A stretch of DNA of 64,000 nt from Rhizopus sp. PT2906 (GCA_025529335.1 JAMYHX010000157.1:1-64000); one strand, 5' to 3'. Numbered from the stretch's first letter, positions 11,231-24,135 are shown. Numbers and translations are program-made. Notes: generated by a model from the letters alone, not told the origin.

Positions 11231-12659
11231 ATGAATAGAACATTAATAACAGCTTCACGACGACTGTTATTACGCAGTGTAGTTCGCCAATCATCAGTTT
11301 CTAGACATGTCATTACACGATCCTTGACACAAACTGCTGTTCGACCTATCTTCAAGGGTATCTTTCGCAGCTCCTCAGCTCAGGACACAGACAACAAGCG
11401 TCAGGTCATTTTAGATCAAGACCATTTGTTTCACATTCTATCGAAATCACCTATAGCAGAAATGAGAGACAGAGCTGCCATCATTAACAAATATGGTACC
11501 TGTCCTGTCTGTGACAACCAGGAGGCACCTAAACAAAAGCCAACGTACGATTGTCCCGAGTGTGGATATCCTACACATTGCTGCGAAGATCATTATCACC
11601 AAGGAAAAGAGGCACACAAGGAAATATGTTCTGTTTTACGAGAGATTAATGAAGACGATCATGACTTACGTTCGGGAAGGCCTATGCGGGAATTTGAATT
11701 TCCTAGTAAGGACTCTTTATAAAAGATCGAACAAACAAACCAATTGACACATAATTACATAGGTGCTCAGGGGTTTGATGAAACGGTCAATATGGCAAAC
11801 TGGGATATGTTCTTTTATACCCGTAGTTTCCCATCCATGGACTCTGATAGATCAATGCGTCATGTATCAAAACTGTTGACATATCCCATATCCATTGCTG
11901 CCGTTTTGCATGAATCAAGTCCATACAAATACGGAGATCAGATTACAGCAGAAGGCATGCGATCAATAGCAGGTAATACGAATACATGTCTATATGTATA
12001 ATGTCTGACATAAAATGATAGCCCTTAGAACCATTTTGTATCCTAAAAACCGACTTGTCAACGATGCTCAAGCTCAAGTTCGTACAGAGACAATCAACAT
12101 TTACCTTTTAGGAGCTCGTGCGGAGGCAACCTTACCATCTCACATCTGGCTACAACTTGCCTACCTGTTTCCATCAACGCCTTTCCACATTCATTTTATT
12201 GGACCCGACGCCTTAGCCCCTAACCAAGAACCTCACATGAAGTCAGTGAATGAACGCCTTTTCTTTACGTTCGATAACGCCATGTATCACGACTATCATG
12301 AAAAAATCGAGAAATTTGATCCTTATACCGATTTCTTCTTTTTGTTCTCTCCTGGTATTGGCCATCACAGTGCACGTGAAGGTTGGAAACCATCGATTCA
12401 GAAAGCACTTGAGACCAAGTGTGCCATGTTCATCACGGGCTATGATGAGGCAGATATGATGAATGATGTGACAGCTGTCGAACAGGATTATCAAGGTGAA
12501 TTCGATTGGGTCTTGAAGCCAACAGTGAATGAGTATAGAAGCTTAAAGAGAGACGTCAATTTGATGGACCTTCGACAAACCATTTTTGCAAATTATGGTA
12601 TTTGGGGTATTCGTGGTAAACGATATGATGTAACTCATAACCCTGAAGAGAATGAATAA
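11231..12659 (+). CDS. MSS51: MSS51, mitochondrial COX1 translation/assembly factor
   Basis: Three exons (11231-11705, 11763-11972, 12022-12659) join to 440 residues. The N-terminus is rich in Arg, Ser and Leu without acidic residues, typical of a mitochondrial presequence. A zinc-binding MYND-like cluster starts at Cys91 (CPVC, CPECGYP, CCEDHYH) and is followed by the conserved stretch RSGRPMREFEFP and the MSS51 C-terminal domain (NIYLLGARAEA; FFLFSPGIGH). In yeast MSS51 activates translation of COX1 mRNA and holds new Cox1 until assembly. The ATG at 11231 begins the presequence; the frame extends upstream only through a T-rich leader. Length matches yeast (436). Confidence 0.92.
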
Positions 12660-13188
12660 TAAAATAATAAACAACAATAAAAAATACCCTTACAACCTTC
12701 TCCTATTCTCTTCTTTTGTTACTGCTTTTGTGTGTTTATTCTTGCCAAGAGAGGGGGGAAAAGATTTAGAACGATAAGAACCAAAAAGACAAGATAATTC
12801 TTGATGAACCTTTCTTTATATATTCTAAATCCAAGCTTGCCACTTGTTTTTCTTTTTTTTTTGCCACTTGGTTTACAAACTAAACTTGTTTTCTTTCTAA
12901 ACCAAACATTCTTTTTTTTCTTTTGCTTCTCCTTTTTTTCCTCCTTTTTTTTTTATTTGAAAAGGGCTTCAGCGCATCTTGAATATAAACTTTCGATATG
13001 TAGCACACGCTCTCACGTACAGAGAGCAAGTTTTTTTTTTTTCCCTTTTTCTATCTGTTCCTTTCTCTCTCTCTCTTTCTCTCTCTTTCTTTTTGACGTC
13101 TCTTTCTCTCTTTTCTTTTTGTGTCTCTCATTCTCCCTTCCCTTTTGTATACTCCCTTTCTTTCTTTTTTATATTTATTCTCTCCCCG
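12660..13188 (+). promoter_or_regulatory. Pyrimidine-rich leader and promoter of the RasGEF gene
   Basis: From about 12830 to 13188 the coding strand is dominated by C and T, with CT repeats at 13060-13180 running up to the start codon at 13189. The long open frames here are only translations of the pyrimidine tract. Such CT-rich leaders also precede SKI3, OPT, the methyltransferase and other genes in the window, so they look like the local initiator style. No TATA box is clear. Confidence 0.5.
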
Positions 13189-16100
13189 ATGAACACTAAG
13201 GATATTATTTGTCAAGTTCGAGCTTTATATCCCTATGAACCCAAAGATCCCTCTGCATTGTCATTCAAGGCTAATGCCATCATTGATGTCTTTGCACAAC
13301 TGGAATCAGGCTGGTGGGACGGTTGGTAAGTGAAGCAAGTACAAGCTTTATAATTTAATCATTTTTAATAAGCGAGTTAGTTGTGAAGGTAGAAGAGGAT
13401 GGTTTCCTAGCAACTATGTAGAAATCCTCAAGCAAGCGGTACTCTATACTATTCAGTAACAGTCAATCATGACATACTGATTTTTTTTTTTCCGTTTTAT
13501 AGCCAACAGGCAGACGTATCTTGACGGATCAACATATAAAAGAGCAACTTCGTCTTAGTTTACATGCATCTGATATGATATTGAACAAATCTAATGCACC
13601 AGCCAGTAGTAGCAGTAGTCATAGCAACAATCAGTCAGAGTGGATCCTGCAAACGACTGAAGACGGATCTGAGCAGTATTACTATAATATTCGAACGCAC
13701 GAAATGAGGCATTCGATTCCTCCTGAAGGATATGTCACAACAGAAGAAGAGGATGATCTTATACCACCTGCACGTCCGGTACGTGCGGCGAATCGTATGG
13801 AAGGATCAAGCCAGTTGTTGGACGATATCTATGATAAGGTAAGAAAAAAAAAGGAGGTAATATAGAAATTGTGGTTCCTTAATGATATGGTTATTAGTTA
13901 CCGCCTGGTTGGATGCGCAAGATAACACCGCAGGGAAGATACTATTACTGTAATCCGGAAACAGAAGAAACAACATGGGAACTGGAAAACATTGATCCAG
14001 ATACTGGCATGCTAGTAAATAAAAAAAAAAGGGGGGAGAAAGAGAGAGAGAGAGAGTATTAAACCTTTTAACTAGATCCCTTCTCAACCCAACTCACCAC
14101 CATCATCACCTTCAGAGATATCATTTGATTTAAAGGATACACCCATCACTTGGTCCACACTCTCAGCCACAATAGCACATGCCATCCATAATTTAAAAGA
14201 ATGCATACGAGCAGGCAAGACGACGTACATTCAACAGGAATCAGCACAGGTCGTCCAACGCATCCGACTACTTCTTTACGTCTCCAACTGTCTCGACAAG
14301 GAAAGTTCAGTTCATTTGAAATCGAACAAGCAGCTTCGTGCCGTCCATCGAAATTTACTTGCATCTGTGGCAAAATTGATCTTGTCCGCCAAGATGACAT
14401 CGTCTGCCTGGCCGAGTCCTGAAACGCTTGGTAAATTGATGAGCGAAGCAGAAGAAATCCTTATGTCCGTTCGCCACTTTATGACCTGGGCTCAGGACAT
14501 GCGTATCGAGCTCAAGGAAAAGGCGGGCCCCACCTTGGCCATTGACCGACCGCTTTGGAAGAATCCGATCCAGGTCAACTCACAGCACTACCACCGTGCC
14601 ATGCTGAGCGGACAGCCTGACGCAGTGACAGCGATCATGGTCTTGGCTGATAACGTCCGAGGCGCTATTAGCTCGTTTATGGAAAGTATCAGGGATGCCT
14701 ATAGCCACATTCACAATGATCAAGATATCAAGAGCACACTAAGGAAACTGAAAGCGAATGCGCCGCTCCTCGTAGCCCAGTTTCGAAATCTGAGCAATAC
14801 GACCAGTCAGTTCATGAATACGGTTGAACAAGTCCACGAGGACGATAACTTGAAATCAGTGGCTATCATGAAAGCCAAACACCCAATCTATGCTGCTATG
14901 GGCTCCCTCTTTGTCGTCACACAGCAAATCACAAACAGTGGGATGAACATTGTCGAGGCAGAGGCAGCTTACGAGCGTATCAACGAAGCAGTTCAGGCCA
15001 TCGAAAACAGTATTGAGAATGCAGTGGATTACTCACAGATGGATGAAGAAGAAATTGCAGAAGAAGTCAAGACTGAGGATGAAGAGGTAAAGGAAGAAGA
15101 GCAGCAAGAACAGCCCAAGGCATCGTCGTCAAGTAACCCATCACCTGTAAAGGATGTCAAAATTGCAAAGTTCTTTGGTGAAGATCCTCCTCCTCCTCCT
15201 CCTAGAAATCCTTCACCGACGACACCCTCCTCGCCTAGTGCAGGAGCGCCCGCTACAAACACACAGGGTGAGGTGCCTTGGTTCCTCGCAGCAGATATCG
15301 ATCCCAATGAAATTACGCTTAATGTCGAAGGTCAAGTCAAGGGTGGTACATTGCATGGACTGGTCAAACGATTGACTCAGCATGATCAATTCGGTAATGT
15401 ATACACACGCATATATGCCAAGATGAATACTAATTGTTTTACTTAGATGCTAAATTTAACACAACGTTCTTATTGACTTATCGCTCGTTCTGTTCGACGG
15501 AGGAACTATTCAATGAACTTTTCCAAAGGTACCAGCTTCAACCACCTGAAGAATTGACAGCAGAAGAAAGAGAACAATGGAGCGAAAGAAAGTTGAAGCT
15601 TATTCGTTTAAGGTACTTACAGGAGACTGTTGTTGCATTAAGATACTAATATGATGTATAGAGTATTCAATGTGATAAAGTCGTGGCTCGAGACATACTA
15701 TAACGAAGAAGAAGACCGGCCGATATTACTTGAGCTGAGTCAATTCACAGACCATGTGATCTCTCATTCAATGAAGTTTGGTGCTGAACAACTCACCAGA
15801 TTGATTAAGAAACGTATGCTCGCAGAAGAATCCGGTCAGATTCGCAAGATGAAACTAAACGTGCGTCAAACAGAGATGCCTCTATCCATTCTTCCAAAGA
15901 ATATGAAACGCATTAAATTACTAGAGTTGGATCCTCATGAACTGGCACGACAGATGACGATTATGGATTTCCGGTTATATAACCGTATCAAGCCAGTCGA
16001 ATGTCTCGACAAGAACTGGGGGAAGCCCGACACAGAAGAGGGCACACATATTGCTGCCAACGTCAAGGCATCGATTGAACACTCAAATCAGGTCACTGCC

Positions 16101-16750
16101 TGGGTGACAGACTCTATTTTGAGCAAAGAAGAAGTGAAGAAACGAGCGGCTGTGTTGAAACACTGGATTGCTGTGGCGGATCGATGTCGTATACTCAATA
16201 ATTTTAATACCTGCATGGCCATCCTGTCTGCATTTGACAATGGCTCTATTGGTCGACTCAAGCGTACGTGGGAACTCATCAATGGACGATCCATGCAAAT
16301 TCTTCAAAACATTCGTCGTTTGATGGGGGCTAACCGTAACTTTAGCAATTACCGAGAGATCATTCATCGGGTCATCCCCCCTTGTATACCTTTCTTGGGT
16401 ATTTATCTGCAGGATTTGACGTTTATTGAAGATGGAAATTCAAACTTTTTGAAAAAGTCTAATAACTTCATTAATTTTGCTAAACGTATGAAGACAGCTG
16501 AGGTCATTCAGGATTTACAGCAGTATCAGTCAATACATTATATGTTGAATGCAGTGCCAGATATACAAGAATTCATAAAAACACACTTACAGTCAAGTCG
16601 TGATGAAGAAGAGTTGTATAACCTTAGTTTGAAACTTGAACCAAGGTAAAATAATAATAATAATAATAATGAATTATGCTATAACCCTGTTATCATAGGG
16701 AACAAGGTGAAGATACGATTGCAAGAAGATTAAAGGAGTCAGGATTATAA
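13189..16750 (+). CDS. Cdc25-type Ras guanine nucleotide exchange factor (SH3-WW-RasGEF)
   Basis: Eight exons (13189-13325, 13381-13438, 13503-13838, 13898-14014, 14076-15393, 15447-15612, 15662-16645, 16699-16750) join to 1055 residues. An SH3 domain (about 5-62; ALYPYEP ... GRRGWFPSNYVE) is followed by a degenerate WW-like segment (about 107-138), a good WW domain (178-208; LPPGW ... TTWEL), a helical middle region with an acidic and proline-rich stretch (PPPPPPR), a RasGEF-N domain (about 640-730) and the catalytic CDC25 domain (about 790-1030; LDPHELARQMT, RIKPVECLD, NFNTCMAILSAF). It loads GTP onto Ras in the cAMP and MAP-kinase pathways controlling growth and dimorphism. The SH3 and WW domains probably place it at membranes or bind proline motifs. 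A neurofibromin-type RasGAP lies at the far end of the window. Confidence 0.93.
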
Positions 16751-16972
16751 GCAAGTAGTGCGTGTGAAGTAATAAAAAGAGTCAGTATATGCGTGTGTGA
16801 GTGTGTGAGAGAAATTAAATAAAAAAGAGGGGACTTTTTTTTTTTTTCCTTCTTTTTCTTTCTCTTTGTTTTTTTTTTTTATAAATCCAAGAATGGAGGA
16901 AACTGTATCTTACCATTTTGCCAGTGTTCGACAAAGAAGAGAAAATAGACACGAGATGTAAATAAGTGACGA

Positions 16973-18182
16973 ATGAAGTATTTATTTCTAACAAGATTAA
17001 AAAGTGAATATCAATTGACCATTCGACAACAACCCAAGCAATCACGCATGTGTGGAGTAGGAGAAAAAGGCAAGTGATCTCTTTCTCTTTCTCTCTTTTC
17101 TTGAAGAACGACCCTTGATAATAATACAATCTTTATAGCTGATAGACGACCTATTGACCCACCACGTAATGACACTGACTAATCACTGTAATCTCGATCC
17201 ACCTATTAATATAATATTCTAATTTCTATCCATATACATTTAGCGATAGTACAATTCAGAGTGATCGATCCTAGTTTACCATCCAACGATAAAACGTAAG
17301 ATCAAGAGAATATTATTATGCAACTTTAATCACTGATATTTATCATCAAGTTATTTACAAAATCCATACTATTTTATGTATGCATCTTTAATGGCAGCCG
17401 ACTTGGATGAAGAATTACATTTATTAAGGGATGGAAAGACAAGGAGCACAACAGGATCTGTCGTATCGTCACTCTATCATCTCAAGGACATTGATAATAC
17501 GGACGCTGGGTTTTTCGTGTTTCCTGATTTGTCAGTTCGAATGGAAGGATGTTATAGATTGAAGTTAAGCCTGTTTGAGATTGTTGGTAAAGAAGTGTTT
17601 CATTGTAAATCGATATTGTCGGATCAGTTCTTTGTTTATTCAGCTAAAAAGTAATCAAAGAAAAATACGTGTGCCTTGATTAACTCTTTATTTAGATTCC
17701 CTGGGATGGAAGAATCTACATTCTTGTCAAGATCATTTGCAGATCAAGGCTTAAAGATTCGTATAAGAAAAGAATTAAGACAAAGGAGAAAATTACCAGA
17801 GAGTGGTAGTAATACGTCAAGTGAAGAAAAGCGACCAAGAGTAGCAGAGTCTTCATGTGTAGATAGATCAAGAATTATACAAGATGGCCGTTTATATTAT
17901 TCTAATTCTAATACTACGACTAATACTACGACTACTCCCAATTCTACTACTTCTGAAAGATATGATTCTCCATCGAGTTCACATTTATACAGTATGCAAT
18001 TTAATCCTACGCATCAACCTATCCTCTATCCACAACCACCATCCCCATCATTGCATCAACCACAACAAAATCACCAAACAGAACAACAACAACAACAACA
18101 ATCAGTAGAACAACCCCATCATCAACAGATGCCATATATCAACTTTCTTCCACCTCCTGCTTCTCATTTACAACCAAAATAA
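16973..18182 (+). CDS. Velvet-domain transcription regulator
   Basis: Five exons (16973-17069, 17139-17165, 17244-17295, 17351-17650, 17696-18182) join to 320 residues. The first three exons are only 97, 27 and 52 nt, and the first intron begins GC rather than GT. They supply the velvet hallmark YQLTIRQQPKQSRMCGVGEK followed by DRRPIDPPPIVQF, and exon 4 continues with NPYYFMYASLM, GFFVFPDLSVRMEG and FHCKSILSDQFFVYSAKKFPG. Velvet proteins (VosA, VelB, VeA) bind DNA through an NF-kB-like fold, form dimers and control sporulation, light response and metabolism. The tail is rich in Ser, Asn, Pro and Gln (CAA repeat near 18083). The start ATG follows an in-frame stop. Which velvet class it belongs to cannot be decided here. 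Confidence 0.9.
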
Positions 18183-18412
18183 AATACGTCATAACCATGG
18201 TTTGAAGCTTAAATAGAAAGAATGAAAAATTATAAATGCATATATAATGGCCTCCCCTTCTGTGTTATTAGGTTCTTTTTATTATCACCTTCTTATTTTA
18301 CTAGCGTATGTCGTCATTGCAGTAATAATAATAAAGATGGACTGAAGAGGTTTAAGAATAGGGTGACTGTTCAAGAAAACCTTGTCCTTTTTTTTTTGAT
18401 TTCATTAAACAA

Positions 18413-20890
18413 ATGCAAGAACTTCCATATAATGTAATAACAGATCCATTCTTGTTTTGTTGTTGTCTACTAATTATTATCATGTAGTTAAATGAGCTGA
18501 CATGGGATAAAGATCACTTGAAAAATATACAAGACAAATATTGTTATTGTGGAAATGGATATACAGAGTAAGCATTTATATATACAAACCTAGTTTTATT
18601 AAGCTAACGAACAAGCAAAGAGATAAACCCATGATTCGCTGCTCAACATGTCAACAGTTATTTCATGGAGGTAGATATCTTTTGTACGATAACATGTCGC
18701 TGATCTACTTTATTACTAGACTGTGTTCAATGCTTGCCAAAACCTTTATTGTTTGGTGACAATTTTGGGACATTCACTTGTTCTATTTGCAATGATGGAA
18801 CAGAAAGTTATGAAAGAAAAGGTCTAAGTTGGATCATCATTGTTCATTTAGTCATTTACAACCTGATCAAGAAGGCTCAGATTGAAGACTCAAAAAAACC
18901 CGAGAAAGACAGACGAGAACATTATTATTTTAGATGGAAAGAAGACGTATGCGCCTTCATTGATGACTATTGGGATTACTTATTACCAGATAAACAACGT
19001 AAGATGAACATCTATGTAAAAAGTCCACGGTTCATATATGCAGCATCTTTTTTTATAGGGTCCGCTACTTGGAATAACACCATTGCTAGTGTCTTGTCTA
19101 CTCACAGCAACATCTTTTTGTCAGGATTTGAAAAGTTCAAGCAGAGCGGTAAAAAGAAAACAGAAATATATAAAATAATACATGATATTCATTTATTAAA
19201 TTAGCCTGGTGGACACTACACAAGGTTGAACCACCTACTGGAGAAAAGAAGACAAAGGCAGGATCAAGAGCAAGACCGAACCTGAAGAAACCACTGAAGC
19301 GTAGTCAACCTGTTGAAGAGACAACAAGGCCTAGAAAGACGAGGAAAACACAGGATACAAAAAAACAGACAGTGAAGCAAGAGCAACAAGATCTGATTGA
19401 CCTCAGCTCACTTTCTGAATTATCATCAGCAGAAGAGGCATTTTCTGACAATGAAAGCACGAGCCAAGTTAAGAAAGATGAGAATACAGTCTTACCTAAT
19501 GCAACTCCGCCTAGTGCTGCACAACAATCAGTTAGAAAGTTGTCACAAGTACCACTATTAGAAAATTCAGCACCCGCTCCTAAAGAACCAACAACGCCAG
19601 AATTAGAGGATAGCAGCGCTGAAGATAGGAAAAAAGAGCCGCATATAAAAGAAAAAGAAAAAGAGCAGTCCAATGCAAATTCAAATGATCAGATAGTGAT
19701 GGTTCCTATCAAGAGTGATCCAGAAGAATCATCTTTACTTGAGTCTAAATCACTTGGCACTATTCCTAATATATCATCCAGAGTTGCACAGTCCTTACCT
19801 GTCCTACAGAGTTCACAAGACGAATGGCTTCTGTTACAAAAATTAGAACATGCCTCAAAAAGACTACCATATTCAGCAGCAAGATATAAAAGGAAATTAG
19901 CTGTGAGAAGATTAAAGCGAAATCTGGGAATCAAGTTATTTGATCTTGATAACCTCGTCCTGCAGTCACTCAGAGCAAAGCATACCCTGGAGCCAATTGC
20001 AACGCACACGATCATACAACCCACTGCAAATCAACAGCAGGATGAAAATAACAGCACACAAGATGCTCAACAGCTGCTCGACAAAATTACCTTTACGCCC
20101 TATAGTTGCTCCTTTGCCTCCCGACTATACGGTTCTATCAGACAGCGAAATACCATCACACGTGACGAGGCCTGGCTGTCTTCCTGGAATGGTCGAAAAT
20201 TAAGACCCTTTATTTGGCGTAACTTTGAAACAAAACCGACAAGGATGCTGTTGATGGCCCAGATCAGGTTGTGCCAGGGCAGGCCTCGTCGTCGTGATCA
20301 AATGTTGGTAGAACCCAGAGAACTGGTAAGAGACGAAAGTATTGATTATGTCTATTTCCAGAAAGAGCATCTTGATCAGGTGAATCAGTTACTGAAGCGT
20401 GCCTTTTGGGATGGCATTGATGTCTCTGAATCTCTCCTGTTTCCAGAATACAGTATTGTTTGTCTTTATAAACGAAGGGTGATCGGTTGCGCATTTATGA
20501 CTCCAGAAGCATACGTTACCTATATTGCGGTTGATCCTGGATGGGGAAACGCTGGTATCGGACAGTAAGTATTTTGCCCTTTTTGATGACAGGTATAAAA
20601 AGTGTAACAACCCATGAATAGGTTTATGCTTTACCACTTGTTTCAGACAGCAATCAGTAAAGATGTCACACTACATGTGTCAGCGAATAATACAGCCATG
20701 GTAAAGAAAATCATCGGTGATGATATATATATATATATATATACTTTTATTAATACTCATATACACATAGCTTCTCTATCAAAAGTTTGGTTTTAAGCCT
20801 GAAGAGTTTATAGTCAACTTTTATGACAAGTATTTACCAGCAAACAGCTTATATAGCAAGAATGCCTTTTACCTTAGGTTAAGAAGATGA
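18413..20890 (+). CDS. KAT14/ATAC2-like histone acetyltransferase (CSRP2BP family)
   Basis: Eight exons (18413-18433, 18488-18567, 18621-18670, 18720-18998, 19059-19148, 19205-20564, 20622-20700, 20771-20890) join to 692 residues. An N-terminal PHD-like zinc finger (CYCG, CSTCQQLFHGDCVQCLPKP, CSIC) leads into the family block YFRWKEDVCAFIDDYW and a Trp-rich turn (AWWTLHKVEPPTG). A charged linker of about 280 residues follows, then a C-terminal GNAT domain (YVTYIAVDPGWGNAGIGQ; KDVTLHVSANN; LLYQKFGF). The C-terminus FYDKYLP ... AFYLRLRR is characteristic of KAT14. In animals KAT14 is a subunit of the ATAC complex. The acetyl-CoA loop reads GNAGIG, so the usual Q/R at its first position is Gly. 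Exon 1 is only 21 nt. Confidence 0.88.
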
Positions 20891-21772
20891 TCTGACATTG
20901 GCAAAATGAGTAATACAAAGCAAAAAAGGAAAGGGCAGTCGGTAATCCTAGTTTGGATATCTTTATCAAAAGCACATGCTAGATAAGACACACACACAAA
21001 TGTAGTAGTTGTAGTATATGTATATTATCATTCTAACTTGTAAATATAATACAAAATAAACAGACCTTTGTTTGATCTCATCCTTTTTTATACCCCTTTC
21101 TTTTGAACACTGTAGCATTTACTCTTACCAGTAAGAAGCGATACTCGATTTTAAACTTTGTTTGTCAGGTGATGCATCTTTGAAATTAGGAAACTAATTG
21201 GTGGACTGAGGGTTAAAATGGTAATTAATCACTGAAGGGCCTACTAGCTTTCATGACACGACCTTTATAAAAGTTCCCAGGATAGATAAATCAAGAAATG
21301 TGTATAAAAGGTAGTATTTTATTTATTTAGAAAATACCCCTTTAATAAATATATATATTTTTTTTCTCAAGGCATTTACAATACCAACAAAAAAAAAAAG
21401 ATGATAGTTACCATAACAATTCTATGCACAATTTCTATTACCATGAACATCTAAGATTACTACAAAGAACAAATTATATTATGCGTAACATTTTTACTGC
21501 CTTCACTCCGAGATTAAGACATTGAGGTACAAAGACCAGCCAATGAAGGTAGTCTTTGGTGGTTCCTAAATTGGCTTTTTTGGTCTAAAAAGGAAATTGA
21601 TACTTTTGCGGTCATACGCCATGAACACAAAGATTCCTATTTATGATAGATTACATATAAAAGGATTCTTCTGACACGATTCAGTTCATAAAAGCTCTCG
21701 TTCTTTTTATTTTTTTTTCTCTCTTTTTTTTTTTCTTAATCTAATCTTCTCCATTCTTTTTACATAACGTAA
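20891..21772 (+). promoter_or_regulatory. OPT transporter upstream region
   Basis: This 882-bp AT-rich gap lies between two plus-strand genes and shows no gene. A TATA-like box (CATATAAAAGG, 21654-21664) lies about 110 bp before the OPT start, and a T/C-rich tract with CTCTC units fills 21707-21765, ending just before the ATG. The length of the gap suggests a regulated promoter for the transporter. Confidence 0.45.
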
Positions 21773-24135
21773 ATGACTGGAACAAGTATCTCCTCTCAAG
21801 AAAAGAGAGGATACGAAGAGCATTATATTACATCAGAAACAATCGTCACCTCAGAAAAGGTCGAGGACTTCTTAAGCACGTCTGTCGAGAAGGAACATTA
21901 TGGTCTTTCAGATAGAGCATCTGCTCAGCAACACCTTGAAGAAGAAGAAGACTCTCCTATTGAAGAAGTCCGTGCTGTAGTCCCCAAGTAAGTGTTTTTG
22001 TGCTTATATGATTATATTTGGTGACTAAAAACTTTGCCTATAGTACTGATGACCCTGATTTACCAGTATACACCTTCCGTGTTGTCTTCCTTGGTTTAAT
22101 TTTTACCTGTTTCCTTGCCTTTGTCAATCAATTCTTCTTTTACAGAGACAACCCAATGGTTGTTGGTGCCCTCGTTGTTCAATTGATTAGTTTCCCTATT
22201 GCCAAATTCATGGAAAAGATTATCCCTAAATCCAAATTTTTCAACCCTGGTCCTTTCAATGTTAAAGAACATGTCTTGATTGTTGTCATGGCCAACTGTT
22301 CATACCAAACTGCCTATGCTATGGATATCATTACCATTCAACGTATCTACTACGGCCAAAACATGGGCTGGGGTGGAGGTATTCTGTTGATCTGGACAAC
22401 CCAATTGATCGGTTTCGGTCTTGGTGGTATCCTTCGTAAATATCTTGTGTACCCTGCTTCCATGGTCTGGCCTGCAAACTTGGCCACAATCTCTCTTTTG
22501 CGTTCATTACATCAAGTACAAGACAACTGGACTGGTCCCAGTCGTTTTAGATGGTTCTTGTACATGTTTGGTGCCATGTTTGTCTACCAATGGTTCCCCA
22601 GTTACTTCTGGCCAATTCTTGGTGCTTTCTCTTGGATCTGCTGGATCAATCCTCGCAATCTCATCTTGAGTCAGGTGACTGGTTCAAAAGCTATGGGTAT
22701 TCTTGCCTTCAGTTTCGATTGGAGTCAAATCGTATCTTATTTGATGAATCCTCTTGTTGTCCCTGGTTGGGCTATTGCCAATATTGCCGTTGCTTTCGTT
22801 ATTGTCGCCTGGATCATCGGCCCTGCCATGTACTACTCAAACGTCTGGGACGCTCAAAAGTTCCCCATGATTACATCCAAGCTCTTCACCACAAATGGCG
22901 ACTCTTGGGTCAACAGCAAGGTCTTGACTGCAGACAGACTTTTGGACGAAGCAGCTTATGCTGAGTACGGTCCTCTTCGTATGGCTCCCTTCTTTGCTCT
23001 CAACTATGGTATTGGTTTTGCTGGTATCACCTGTATCTTGGTTCACACCTACTTGTACCACGGCAAGGAAATCGTAGCACGATTCAAGGAATCTCGTACA
23101 AAGGAAAACAACGACGATATCCACATGAAGTTGATGCGCGTCTATCCTGAAGTCCCTCAATGGTGGTATGCCATTATCTTTATCGTTTCTTTTGGTGTCT
23201 CCTTTGGTGTGATCTATGGCTGGCCCATTTATCTCCCATGGTGGGGCTTGATCCTTGCTGTTGCCATTTCTGTCATCTTTTCTTTACCCATTGGTATCAT
23301 TACTGCCATTACCAACCAAACTCCTGGTCTGAACATCATTACCGAACTTATCATCGGTTTTGCTTTGCCTGGTCATCCCATTGCCAACGTCACCTTCAAG
23401 ACTTATGGTTACATTTCCATGGTTCAAGCTATTACCTTTGTCAGTGATCTCAAGCTTGGCCACTATACCAAGGTTCCTCCTAGAGCTATGTTCTGGGCAC
23501 AAATCGCTGGTACTATTCTTGCTGGTCTTATCAACTTGGCTACCGGTACCTGGCTTATGGATACCGTCAAGGATATCTGTAGTGACGGTGCTGCTCCTTG
23601 GACCTGTCCTAACGCCAATGTGTTCTACTCTGCCTCCATCATTTGGGGTGTCATTGGTCCCCAGAAGATGTTCGGTCCTGAATCTCCTTACAATGCCATG
23701 TTGTGGTTCTTGCTCATCGGTTTGCTCCTTCCTATTCCCTTCTACTTCTTGGCCAAGAGATATCCCAACAGCTGGTTCAAGTACGTCCACATTCCTCTTT
23801 TCCTCAACGCTCTTGGTATGATGCCTCCTGCTACTCCCATCAACTACTTCATGTGGTGCTCCATTGGTTTCTTCTTCATGACCATTCTTCGTCGCTACAA
23901 GCACGACTGGTGGGTCAAGTACAACTACGTTACGGCAGCTGCCTTTGATACTGCCTCGAGTATTGCTACACTCATCATCTTTGGTGTCCAAACAGGCACG
24001 AATGTCTATGAATTCAACTGGTGGGGATCTGGTGGACAAGTGTATTCCGGCCTGGATTATGTTGCCGCTGATAACTGTCCTCTTTCCATGGCTAATGGTC
24101 AAGGTGTATGTCACTCATGTTCACCTGCCTCTTAA
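21773..24135 (+). CDS. Oligopeptide transporter (OPT family)
   Basis: Two exons (21773-21987, 22044-24135) join to 768 residues. After an acidic cytosolic N-terminus the protein carries the OPT signature NPGPFNVKEH (about residue 140), the segment MVWPANLATISLLR, about 14-16 transmembrane helices and KVPPRAMFWAQIAGT, the equivalent of the KIPPR motif. It therefore belongs to the peptide-transport (PT) clade, which imports tetra-/pentapeptides or glutathione by proton symport at the plasma membrane. Codon choice is strongly biased (GGT, GTC, TTC, AAG), unlike its neighbours, which suggests high expression. Long open frames on both strands here are shadows of that bias. The ending (GVCHSCSPAS) is unusual and a further small intron near 24100 cannot be excluded. 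Confidence 0.93.

Noticed and set aside
12801..13329. Two long Phe/Ser-rich plus frames before the RasGEF
   Set aside because: They are translations of the CT-rich leader; only the part from ATG 13189 has SH3 motifs.
16815..17129. Minus-strand 104-codon frame
   Set aside because: It overlaps the first velvet exon on the other strand and consists mostly of translated purine/pyrimidine tracts.
23284..24114. A 276-codon open frame on the minus strand inside the OPT gene
   Set aside because: It is antisense to a strongly conserved transporter and arises from its biased codon use; it has no recognisable motif or splice context.
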